Of a stretch of 64,000 bases of DNA, positions 56,033-64,000 are shown piece after piece. Source of the DNA: an uncultured bacterium (lineage in GTDB: Bacteria > Krumholzibacteriota > Krumholzibacteriia > LZORAL124-64-63); NCBI GenBank assembly GCA_937910695.1, contig CALEMW010000040.1, positions 1-64,000 on the forward strand. Direction: 5' to 3'. Every line of letters starts with the position of its first letter. The stretch's first letter is position 1. A program made the position numbers and the translations under genes. The notes under the pieces were generated by a model, which searched no databases, was not told the origin of the DNA, and worked only from the letters and a program-made list of their open reading frames with translations.

Positions 56033-57415
56033 TCAAGGACGTTTGAGGCCGTGCCTCTTGATGACTTTGCTCAGGCTCGCATGGTCGGCGAGGCCCAGCT
56101 CGCGGGCGGTGTTGGTCAGATGCCATGCGTTGCGTTCGAGGGCGGCCAGCACGATCACGCGCTCGGCCTCGCCGCGAAGTTCCTGGAGGGTGCCGCCGGA
56201 CGTGCGGACCGCAGGCCCGTTGCTGGAGGCGGCTCCGGCCACGCCGGCCGGCGATCCGATCTCGCCAGGCAGATCCCGCGGCAGGATCTCGGACCCGTCC
56301 GCTGCCAGGACCATGCGTTCGACGGTGTTGCGCAGCTCGCGCACGTTGTTTCGGCTCCATCTGTGGATCTGCAGCCGCGCCATGGCTTCCGCTGAAACGG
56401 TCTTGTGCCGACAACGGAACCGCTCGCAGGTCGTGCGCACGAAATGGTCGACGAGGGCGGGCACGTCCTCGGGACGGTCGCGCAGCGGCGGCACCGTCAG
56501 CACGTGCACGTTGAGGCGGTACAAGAGGTCCTCGCGGAAGCGGCCGGCGGCGACGTCGCCGTCGAGGTCGCGGTGGGTGGCGGCCAGCACGCGCACGTCG
56601 GCCTTCAGGGTCGCGGTGGCGCCCAGACGCGAGAACTCGCCGGTCTCGAGCACGCGCAGCAGCTTCGCCTGCACCGCGGGGGGCAGCTCGCCGATCTCAT
56701 CGAGGAACAGGGTGCCGCCCCTGGCTGTCTCGAAAGCTCCGCGTCGCAGCCGGTCGGCTCCGGTGAATGCTCCTCGCTCGTGTCCGAAGAGTTCGCTCTC
56801 GACCAGGTTCTCTGGCAGCGAAGCGCAGTTGAGAGCCGTGAACGGTCCCTTGGGCCGCGCTCCGAGCCGGTGCAGCTCGCGGGCCACCAGTTCCTTGCCC
56901 GAGCCGCTCTCGCCCAGCACCAGCACGGGACTGGGAATGGGCGCGACCTTGGCGATTCGCGCCCGTAGATCGTCCATGGCGGTGCTGTCGCCGATCATGC
57001 CGGAGCCGTCGCCCAAGCGGCGCCTCAGGCTCGCCACTTCTGCGGCCAGGCGGCCGTGCTCCAGGGCGTTGGCGATCTCCTGGGCCACCCGTTCCACAGG
57101 CTCGTCCTTGTCCACGAAACCATAGGCGCCCAGACGCACGGCGCGGATGCAGCGGTCGAAGTCGCCGGTGCCTGTGTAGACCACTACCGGCACGTCGATC
57201 TCCTTTTCGCGCAGGCCGCGCAGCACGCCGAAGCCGTCGATGCCCGGCATTTCCAGATCGAGTACCACGCAGTCGACCGGTTCGGTTTCCAGGACGCGGA
57301 GTCCCTCGGCGCCGTCGGCGGCCTGCAGCACCTCGTGACCGCCGAGGCGGGCCAGATCGTAGGCGTACTGTTCACGCAGGGCGGGGTTGTCGTCCACGAT
57401 CAACAGTCGGCTCAT
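56033..57415 (-). CDS. NtrC-family sigma-54-dependent response regulator
   Basis: 460 residues. Receiver (about 1-115, VDDN, acceptor Asp53 in VVLDLEMPGID, KDEP), AAA+ sigma-54 activation domain (GESGSGKE Walker A near 165, GAFTGA loop, GGTLFLDEIGEL Walker B), and a Fis-type helix-turn-helix (about 420-458, RNAWHLTNTARELGLADHASLSKVI). It activates sigma-54 promoters when phosphorylated by the overlapping kinase. ATG 57415 overlaps the kinase stop (ATGA). Confidence 0.93.
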   Translation of the reverse strand: MSRLLIVDDNPALREQYAYDLARLGGHEVLQAADGAEGLRVLETEPVDCVVLDLEMPGIDGFGVLRGLREKEIDVPVVVYTGTGDFDRCIRAVRLGAYGFVDKDEPVERVAQEIANALEHGRLAAEVASLRRRLGDGSGMIGDSTAMDDLRARIAKVAPIPSPVLVLGESGSGKELVARELHRLGARPKGPFTALNCASLPENLVESELFGHERGAFTGADRLRRGAFETARGGTLFLDEIGELPPAVQAKLLRVLETGEFSRLGATATLKADVRVLAATHRDLDGDVAAGRFREDLLYRLNVHVLTVPPLRDRPEDVPALVDHFVRTTCERFRCRHKTVSAEAMARLQIHRWSRNNVRELRNTVERMVLAADGSEILPRDLPGEIGSPAGVAGAASSNGPAVRTSGGTLQELRGEAERVIVLAALERNAWHLTNTARELGLADHASLSKVIKRHGLKRP

Positions 57416-59163
57416 GGGGAGACCTCTTCGAGGGCTGCGGGCACATGCACCGTGACGGTCGTCCCGGCGCCCTTCACGCTGGTCATGGCGAGCTCGCCGC
57501 CGAGATCGCCCACCAGCCTGCGTACGATGGACAGGCCCAGGCCGGTGCCGCCGGGTTTGGTGGTGTGGAACATGTCGAAGGCGCGGGCCTGCTCGTTCTC
57601 GGTCATGCCCTCGCCGGTGTCGTGGACTGAGAGTCGCACACGGCCATCGTCGTCGCGGCCGAGTTCGAGATGGACGGCGGCGTCGGGGGCATCGCCTACG
57701 GCGGTGGCGTCGAAGGCGTTCCGCAAGAGGTTTTCGAGGATGCGGCGCAGGGCCACGGGGTCGGCCTTCACCATCAAGCATTCTTCGGAGGTGCGGACCA
57801 ATAGCCTGCCGCGATAGTGGTCGGCGAGGGCGGCGGCGGTGGCGCGTACGTCGTGCAGAACGGGATCACGCTGTTGGGCGTGGCGGGTCCAGCTCACAGC
57901 CAGCTTTTCGAGGTAGGCCAGGCTCATCTCCAGAGTGCGTTCGCGCTCCAGGAACACTTCGGGGAGCTTTTCCGGTTCATCACGGGCGACGCGGTCGAGG
58001 TGATGGATCACGTTTCGTATAGGCAGAAAACCGTTGCGGAGATCGTGGTTGACCTGACGGGCGAGGTCGCCGAGCAGGGCTCGGCGCTCCGTGGCACGCA
58101 GCCTATCCACGCTGTTGTGCAAGCGGATGCGCATGGATTCGAGAACGGAGGCGAGTGTGCCGACCTCGTCGTTCGATTCACTGGGAAAGTCGATGTCGAG
58201 GTGGTCGAGGTCCAGCGATTCGGCACGACCGGCAAGGTCGCGCAGAGGACGGGTCAGACGGGTGGCCAACAGGGTGGCGGCGAGCACGGCGAGCAGCACC
58301 GCCGCCACGGTGATCGCTGCGAAGCGCAGATCGATGGCGGCGAGCAGGTCGTCCCGGCCACGGAGCGGATGGGTCAGCAGCAGTGTGGCCGGGACCAGGG
58401 GGAGCGGTGTGGGACGTATGGCGTTGGTCGCGGACCGGACCCTGGGAAACGAAACGGCGCGGACCAAGTAGACGTCCTGGGGAACCAGGAATTCCGGGGA
58501 AGATAGACGATCTTGTCCTGCTTGTTCGAGAATATCGCGGAGGTCGGCGTCGGTGCTCAGGGCGCCGCCGTGGTAAACGAGCGACAAGGAAACATCTCCA
58601 CCCGAGAGTTCGGCCAACCCGGTGGTGGTCACCGCTCTGCCGCCGATCAGGGTGAGGAGTTCCCCGGCGATCCGGAGGGAGTCGAGGCGCACGAGGGCGA
58701 GGGCGTCGCCGAGGGACAGCAGGCCCAGGCCGCCTTCGACACCGCGCAGGGCCCCGCGTACTCCCCGGCCGTCGAATTCGCTGGTCCAGGCAGGGTCCGC
58801 CGCCGCGGAGGCGATGGGGTGGCCGTCGCCACCTAGAAGCACCAGGAGATCCAGGCCCGCCAGTCGTCGTGAGAGGGCCACGAATTCTTCGGGCCAGGCC
58901 GCGCGCTCTCGCAGGCCGGCTACGGCAAGAGCCAGGCCCTGATCGTCGGCGGCCACATCGCGCAGGGCGGCGAGTCGGTCATGGAGTTCGATGTCACGGG
59001 CCCGGATGCGCTGATCAAGCACGCCCACCAACGCATCGACACGCTGCTCGTCGAGGGTGACGATCCCTTCGCCGGCGGTTCGACGCAGAGCGACCCCCAG
59101 CAGGATCAGCGGCAGCAGGGCGGCGATCAGGATGACGGTGAATGTGCGCAGGCGGATCGACAT
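57412..59163 (-). CDS. Membrane sensor histidine kinase (partner of the NtrC-type regulator)
   Basis: 583 residues. Two membrane helices (about 8-26 and 285-305) enclose a 260-residue periplasmic sensor domain of unknown ligand. HAMP-like linker (LATRLTRPLRDLAGRAESLD), phosphoacceptor His in RQVNHDLRNGFLPIRNV (near 378), and ATPase motifs ILENLLRNAFDA, DTGEGM and GTGLGLSIVRR. First gene of the HK-regulator-NTF2 operon. Confidence 0.92.
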   Translation of the reverse strand: MSIRLRTFTVILIAALLPLILLGVALRRTAGEGIVTLDEQRVDALVGVLDQRIRARDIELHDRLAALRDVAADDQGLALAVAGLRERAAWPEEFVALSRRLAGLDLLVLLGGDGHPIASAAADPAWTSEFDGRGVRGALRGVEGGLGLLSLGDALALVRLDSLRIAGELLTLIGGRAVTTTGLAELSGGDVSLSLVYHGGALSTDADLRDILEQAGQDRLSSPEFLVPQDVYLVRAVSFPRVRSATNAIRPTPLPLVPATLLLTHPLRGRDDLLAAIDLRFAAITVAAVLLAVLAATLLATRLTRPLRDLAGRAESLDLDHLDIDFPSESNDEVGTLASVLESMRIRLHNSVDRLRATERRALLGDLARQVNHDLRNGFLPIRNVIHHLDRVARDEPEKLPEVFLERERTLEMSLAYLEKLAVSWTRHAQQRDPVLHDVRATAAALADHYRGRLLVRTSEECLMVKADPVALRRILENLLRNAFDATAVGDAPDAAVHLELGRDDDGRVRLSVHDTGEGMTENEQARAFDMFHTTKPGGTGLGLSIVRRLVGDLGGELAMTSVKGAGTTVTVHVPAALEEVSP

Positions 59164-59280
59164 GGTTCCTCCGTGTTTCCTTCAGCTTACAGCGCCCCGC
59201 CGGTCGGAACAACGGCCAGGTGCAAAAACAAGCCTCGGGGGGCTTGCCGAACGGGAACATCACGCTTAGTCTTGTAGATG

Positions 59281-59294
59281 CTTGTTACAACAAG
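59281..59294. promoter_or_regulatory. Candidate operator upstream of the CDGSH/YceI operon
   Basis: CTTGTTACAACAAG, a 6+6 perfect inverted repeat with AC spacer, 20 bases before the CDGSH start. Its position near the expected transcription start suggests a repressor site, for example of the MarR or LysR kind. No regulator gene is adjacent. Confidence 0.4.
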
Positions 59295-59314
59295 TAAATA
59301 CAGAGGAGTCGTTC

Positions 59315-59563
59315 ATGGACAAACCGAGAATCGCCGATGTCCGCCCTGCAGTCCTCGACCTAGAAGAGGGCTCCTATGCCTACTGCACGTGTGGATTGTC
59401 GACCCAACAGCCTTTCTGTGACGGCGCTCATGCGGGCACCGATTTCAGGCCGTCCATCTTCCAGATGGCCGAGCCGCGCCGTGTCGCCCTGTGCCAGTGC
59501 AAGATGACCAAAGAAGCTCCGTTCTGCGACGGAGTCCATAAACTGTACACCAAAGACGACTAG
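59315..59563 (+). CDS. CDGSH iron-sulfur protein (two motifs)
   Basis: 82 residues with two [2Fe-2S]-binding CDGSH motifs: YCTCGLSTQQPFCDGAH and LCQCKMTKEAPFCDGVH, each C-x-C-...-F-C-D-G-x-H. Dual-motif bacterial versions (MitoNEET-like) carry redox-sensitive clusters and are electron carriers or sensors. ATG 59315 follows GAGGAG; the upstream in-frame ATG at 59282 overlaps the inverted repeat and is less likely. Followed 34 bases on by YceI. Confidence 0.93.
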   Translation: MDKPRIADVRPAVLDLEEGSYAYCTCGLSTQQPFCDGAHAGTDFRPSIFQMAEPRRVALCQCKMTKEAPFCDGVHKLYTKDD

Positions 59564-59597
59564 AACCAGCGGCTTCGGCCGTGCGACAGGAGAGACC

Positions 59598-60179
59598 ATG
59601 CGCAAGATCACATTTTTGATTCTGGCTACAGCCCTGCTTCTGGGCGGGGCCGTCCAAGCCGCTACCTATACCATCGACGCCTCCCATTCCAGCGTGGGCT
59701 TCAAGGTGAAGCATATGATGGTCAGCAAGGTGCGCGGAACGTTCGACACCTTCGAGGGCAGCGTCGAATTCGAAGAGGGCGCCCCGGCCGACTGGTCCGC
59801 CGGTGCGGTTATTCAGATGGCGTCGGTCAACACTTCCGACGAAAAGCGCGACGCACACCTGAGCGGCCCCGACTTCTTCGACGCCGAGACCTACCCGACG
59901 ATGACCTTCGTCACAACGGCAGTAAAGCCGAACGGTGATGATTGGACATTGGTGGGCGATCTGACTCTGCACGGGGTCACCAAGTCGGTCGAACTGGAGT
60001 TGGAATACAACGGTTCGGTAGACGACCCCTGGGGCAATCACCGGATCGGCTTCTCGGCCGAGGGCGTCATCGACCGGGGTGATTTCGGCATTACCTGGAA
60101 CAACGCTCTCGATAAGGGAGGCGTCGCGGTGGGCAACGAAGTGACGGTTTCCTTGGAGATCGAGGCCATCCGGCAGTAG
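59598..60179 (+). CDS. YceI-family periplasmic lipid-binding protein
   Basis: 193 residues: signal peptide ending AVQAA, then the YceI lipocalin-like barrel with YTIDASHSSVGFKVKHMMVS, VRGTFDTFEGSVEF, VNTSDEKRDAHLSGPDFFD and YPTMTFV, the last two being highly conserved. It binds an isoprenoid or fatty acid. In other bacteria it is tied to acid, osmotic or quinone-related stress. Likely operon with the CDGSH gene. GGAGAG precedes ATG 59598. Confidence 0.93.
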   Translation: MRKITFLILATALLLGGAVQAATYTIDASHSSVGFKVKHMMVSKVRGTFDTFEGSVEFEEGAPADWSAGAVIQMASVNTSDEKRDAHLSGPDFFDAETYPTMTFVTTAVKPNGDDWTLVGDLTLHGVTKSVELELEYNGSVDDPWGNHRIGFSAEGVIDRGDFGITWNNALDKGGVAVGNEVTVSLEIEAIRQ

Positions 60180-61482
<1,303 letters not shown>

Positions 61483-61589
61483 CAGCTCTCTATACTCGCT
61501 TATCGATATAGAAGTAGGTATCACTCACCTACCGGTGATTGGGTTTTCCGAAGTATCTTCATGGTCGGCTGGAGATGAACAACGCTTTG

Positions 61590-61613
61590 AACCAACACCA
61601 TTCGGTGTTGGTT
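61590..61613. terminator. Hairpin between convergent gmd and rmd
   Basis: AACCAACACC and GGTGTTGGTT with a four-base loop, then ATTTCTC. Lies between the two facing genes; could terminate both. T-run is poor. Confidence 0.6.
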
Positions 61614-61648
61614 ATTTCTCATCAAAGACAAACGATTGAGCGTATGGA

Positions 61649-62620
61649 TCAGGGCCGGCTGTACTCGCGCCAGTAATGAAGGACACCAGCCAGAGTCTTG
61701 GACCATGGGGTCGACGGTCTCCAGCCCAGATCTGCCCGTGCCGCCGAAGCATCCCCCAGAGCAACCGGGACTTCGGACGGTCGCAGGCGATCGGGATCGA
61801 TCCGGACTTCGATATCCGCGGGCGAGAGGGCGAGCAAGTCGTCCAGAACAGATTGGATGGTGACGGGCCGACCCGTGCACAGGTTCCAGACCGTGCCTCC
61901 CGGGTGGTCGTGGCCGCGGTGCACGACCCGAACGTATGCGTCGAGCACGTCGCGAACATCCAGAAAATCTCGTTGGGCGTCGAGGTTGCCCACATGCAGG
62001 ATAGGATCCTGCAGGCCGTGTTCGATGCGGGCGATCTGAGAGCTGAAGGCGGACACCACGAAGTCCTGACGCTGGCCGGGACCTACATGGTTGAACGGAC
62101 GCAGGACGAGCGTGTGCAGGTCCTCGGAGGCGGCGTCGCGCACGAGGGCATCGGCAGCGGCCTTGCTGGAGGCGTAGGGGTTCATCGGAGCGAAGTGTGA
62201 CAGCTCGGTCACCGGACGTCCGGCGTTGAATTCGCGTCCGTACACCTCGGACGAACTGATGAAAATGAAGAGCCCGCCGGGAGCTTCGGCACGGGCTGCT
62301 TCCAGCAGTTGCATTGTGCCGATCACATTGACCTGCCATGTCAGCACAGGTTTCTGGTAGGAAGTCGGAACGTGGGATTGAGCAGCCAGGTGCACGACGC
62401 AGTCGGGTCGGTGGACTCGAAAGCAGTCGCGGACGGCTGATTCGTCCGTAATGTCGAGGGCGACGGTGCGGCGTGTCGGGCCTTCGGTCCAAGCCGGAGC
62501 GGAGAGGTCGGCTCCGATCAGGATCGCCTCAGGAAAATCTGCGGCGAAACGGTCGGCCAGGCGGCTGCCGACGAAACCGGCGGCGCCGGTGATCAGGATC
62601 GTACGAGGCGTTCGGGGCAC
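61649..62620 (-). CDS. NAD-dependent epimerase/dehydratase, GDP-4-keto-6-deoxymannose reductase (Rmd-like)
   Basis: 323-residue extended SDR. NAD fold ITGAAGFVGSRLADRF, catalytic SSSEVYG and NPYASSKAAADAL, and RPFNHVGPGQRQDFVVSAF with DFLDVRDVLDAYV, which are close to Rmd-type reductases making GDP-D-rhamnose from the Gmd product. A different 4-ketosugar reductase is possible. It faces gmd, converging at a hairpin, and lies 50 bases downstream of manA on the same strand. Confidence 0.85.
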   Translation of the reverse strand: MPRTPRTILITGAAGFVGSRLADRFAADFPEAILIGADLSAPAWTEGPTRRTVALDITDESAVRDCFRVHRPDCVVHLAAQSHVPTSYQKPVLTWQVNVIGTMQLLEAARAEAPGGLFIFISSSEVYGREFNAGRPVTELSHFAPMNPYASSKAAADALVRDAASEDLHTLVLRPFNHVGPGQRQDFVVSAFSSQIARIEHGLQDPILHVGNLDAQRDFLDVRDVLDAYVRVVHRGHDHPGGTVWNLCTGRPVTIQSVLDDLLALSPADIEVRIDPDRLRPSEVPVALGDASAARADLGWRPSTPWSKTLAGVLHYWREYSRP

Positions 62621-62670
62621 GGGACATCCTTCAGGGTTGATCGAAGATCTTGAACGGATCTTCTATGATA

Positions 62671-63867
62671 TCAGATCATCTCTGCGTTGACTGCAGCGCG
62701 GTGTCGGGTGTGGTCGGGTCTGGCTTCCGCTTTGAACAGATCCAGATCGCCGGTCAACCCGTAGGGGCCGTGGTGGGCCGTCACGGCCAGAGCTTCACCG
62801 GATCTCAGGTTTTCGCCGTCGAGCATGCCCTCGCCGCGCACCGCCACGAGGATCTCGAAGCCGTGGTCGGCCGTCGAGCGCCAGGGGGCCTCGGGTCGCA
62901 CCCGAATGCCGGTCAGTTCGAATTCGTCGGTCGGCGCGGCATAGACGCCGGCCTCCGGTTCGATCACCGTCGATGGTGTCGCATCGAAGGTGAGAGTCGC
63001 CAACAGCTCGTCAAGGTCCACATGCTTGGGGGTCAGACCGCAGCGCAGCACGTTGTCGGAGTTGGCCATCAATTCCACGCAGAAACCGCTGAGGTAGGCG
63101 TGGAGTTTGCCGGCTGAAGAGAACATGGCCTGCCCGGGATCAAGGCGGACGAGGTTGAGCAGCAGAACCGCGATGACGGCCGCGTCATGAGGATAACGGT
63201 CGTGGACTCGGCGCAGCCAGGAACCCTCGAGGTGGTCGGCGAGGCCGCCGTCGGCGGCAGCGAACAGACCCGCGTTGAGTCTGGTGATGCGTTCTTGAGG
63301 CAGGGACATCAACGCTGCAAAGAAGGTGCGCAGAGCGTCTGGGCCGGCTCCGGTGCGGAACGCTGCGATTTCGGGAGCGATCTCGACGAGATCGGCGGCC
63401 TTCAACAGGGACAGCAGCTCGTCGCGGGGGCGGAAACCGTTCAGCGCCCAGAATTCACTCAGGGCGCAGATGATCTCGGGCTTGTGGTTGTCGTCGCGGT
63501 AGTTGCGGTCAGGAGCGTCGAGGGGAACGCCGGCGGCGTTCTCTCGGGCGTATCCGGCCCGGGCCTGGGTGCGGCTCGGATGCGTTTGGAGAGAGAGAGG
63601 TTCTGCGGCAGCCAGCAGCTTGAAGAGGAAGGGCAGGCGTCCGTTGCAGGCGTCGGCCGCGGCTCCGAGTGCGGAAACAGGGTCGTCGGCGATGATGTCG
63701 TCGAGAGGACGTCCGTCGACTCGCGACGGCGCCTTGGGGTGGGCACCCAGCCAAAGCTCGGCTTCCGGGCGGGGCGATGGTACGGGCCGTCCCTGCAGGG
63801 CTGCGATATCCTCGCGGGAGCCCCAGGCGTAATTCATGATCTCGTTTTCGAGTCTCAGGATCGCCAT
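62671..63867 (-). CDS. manA: Mannose-6-phosphate isomerase, class I
   Basis: 398-residue zinc enzyme interconverting fructose-6-P and mannose-6-P. Zn ligands and family motifs: NYAWGSRE and AELWLGAHPKAPS near the start, PLSLQTHPS, DNHKPEI and AGKLHAYLSGFCVELMANSDN with VLRCGLTPKHVD. It starts the mannose supply for manB, gmd and rmd. ATG 63867 follows GGGAGG; the longer frame upstream is part of the preceding gene, which it overlaps by 13 bases. Confidence 0.93.
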   Translation of the reverse strand: MAILRLENEIMNYAWGSREDIAALQGRPVPSPRPEAELWLGAHPKAPSRVDGRPLDDIIADDPVSALGAAADACNGRLPFLFKLLAAAEPLSLQTHPSRTQARAGYARENAAGVPLDAPDRNYRDDNHKPEIICALSEFWALNGFRPRDELLSLLKAADLVEIAPEIAAFRTGAGPDALRTFFAALMSLPQERITRLNAGLFAAADGGLADHLEGSWLRRVHDRYPHDAAVIAVLLLNLVRLDPGQAMFSSAGKLHAYLSGFCVELMANSDNVLRCGLTPKHVDLDELLATLTFDATPSTVIEPEAGVYAAPTDEFELTGIRVRPEAPWRSTADHGFEILVAVRGEGMLDGENLRSGEALAVTAHHGPYGLTGDLDLFKAEARPDHTRHRAAVNAEMI

Positions 63868-64000
63868 TGGTCCTCCCGCAGCCGGGCGAAGGCTTCCCGG
63901 GACATCATTGCGACCTCCGCGGCATCGGCCTCGGTGTTCGCTGTGTGGAGTTCGTCCCAACTCAGGGCGTTGCCGGGCAGGCGCTCATGCCAGTCGTCCT
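63855..64000 (-). CDS. C-terminal end of an unidentified protein (cut by window edge)
   Basis: The last 47 codons of a gene entering from beyond position 64000, ending at TGA 63855-63857 inside manA. The translation ends with WDELHTANTEADAAEVAMMS, then REAFARLREDQWRS. The helical, charged end gives no family call; being upstream of manA, a sugar-nucleotide or glycan gene is possible. Confidence 0.6.
   Translation of the reverse strand, partial: DDWHERLPGNALSWDELHTANTEADAAEVAMMSREAFARLREDQWRS

Noticed and set aside
55593-56414. Long version of the NTF2-like protein
   Set aside because: The first 132 codons are an out-of-frame shadow of the sigma-54 regulator; ATG 56018 begins a proper signal peptide.

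Overview
The window is GC-rich, densely coded bacterial DNA. Genes often overlap by ATGA/GTGA or a few bases. Several markers point to an uncultivated FCB-group lineage, Krumholzibacteriota or Eisenbacteria-like; this is inference, because no rRNA gene is present. The markers are a secreted beta-helix protein with a FlgD/T9SS-like C-terminal domain, an alternative complex III (ACIII) plus caa3 oxidase cluster, many PAS histidine kinases, and secreted proteins with a shared C-terminal motif. It looks like an aerobic or microaerobic heterotroph. I saw no phage, integrase, IS transposase, CRISPR array, rRNA or tRNA gene.

Layout. 1-2.7 kb (minus): the N-terminal part of a homoaconitase of the fungal Lys4 type, a CBS-pair protein and heme A synthase. 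2.8-6.5 kb (plus): heme O synthase, then a translationally coupled DUF3179 protein, an FGE-like lipoprotein and a thioesterase. 6.6-9.2 kb: a beta-helix protein broken by an in-frame TGA, a pair of long palindromic repeats around a small gene, and ferritin. 9.3-10.7 kb: an arylsulfotransferase-like protein. 10.9-17.7 kb: the four-gene pyruvate dehydrogenase operon, a chemoreceptor and a lipoate ligase-like protein. 17.7-22.7 kb (minus): TcdA, TatD, a hybrid kinase and a sulfatase-fold lipoprotein. 22.9-36.2 kb (plus): an IscA-type protein, then ACIII (actABCDEF plus a small membrane protein), SCO and caa3 oxidase (coxBACD). 36.5-41.8 kb (plus): hemerythrin, an SGNH protein, a phosphatase, a phosphohexomutase and a phosphodiester glycosidase. 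41.8-46.3 kb (minus): a two-component pair and a radical SAM/M29-like pair. 46.5-50.1 kb (plus): a NYN-LOTUS protein with a histone H1-like tail, and a PPDK-N-like protein. 50.1-52.1 kb: a second palindrome pair around a truncated gene, and glutamate dehydrogenase. 52.3-60.2 kb: small secreted and membrane proteins, a TPR protein, an NtrC-type two-component operon, and CDGSH plus YceI. 60.5-64 kb: gmd, rmd and manA, giving a route to GDP-D-rhamnose.

How it fits together. CtaB and CtaA make heme A for the caa3 oxidase, and SCO delivers copper. ACIII passes quinol electrons to the oxidase, whose subunit II carries its own cytochrome c domain. The PDH complex needs lipoylation, which the LplA-like protein might provide. 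ManA, a phosphohexomutase, Gmd and Rmd form most of a GDP-D-rhamnose pathway for surface glycans.

Most worth a second look: the two families of long palindromes that each bracket about 0.5 kb carrying a short or broken gene; the conserved C-terminal SW-x-E-(I/V)-K motif in two otherwise different secreted proteins; the NYN-LOTUS-H1 fusion; and the in-frame TGA followed by a SECIS-like hairpin.
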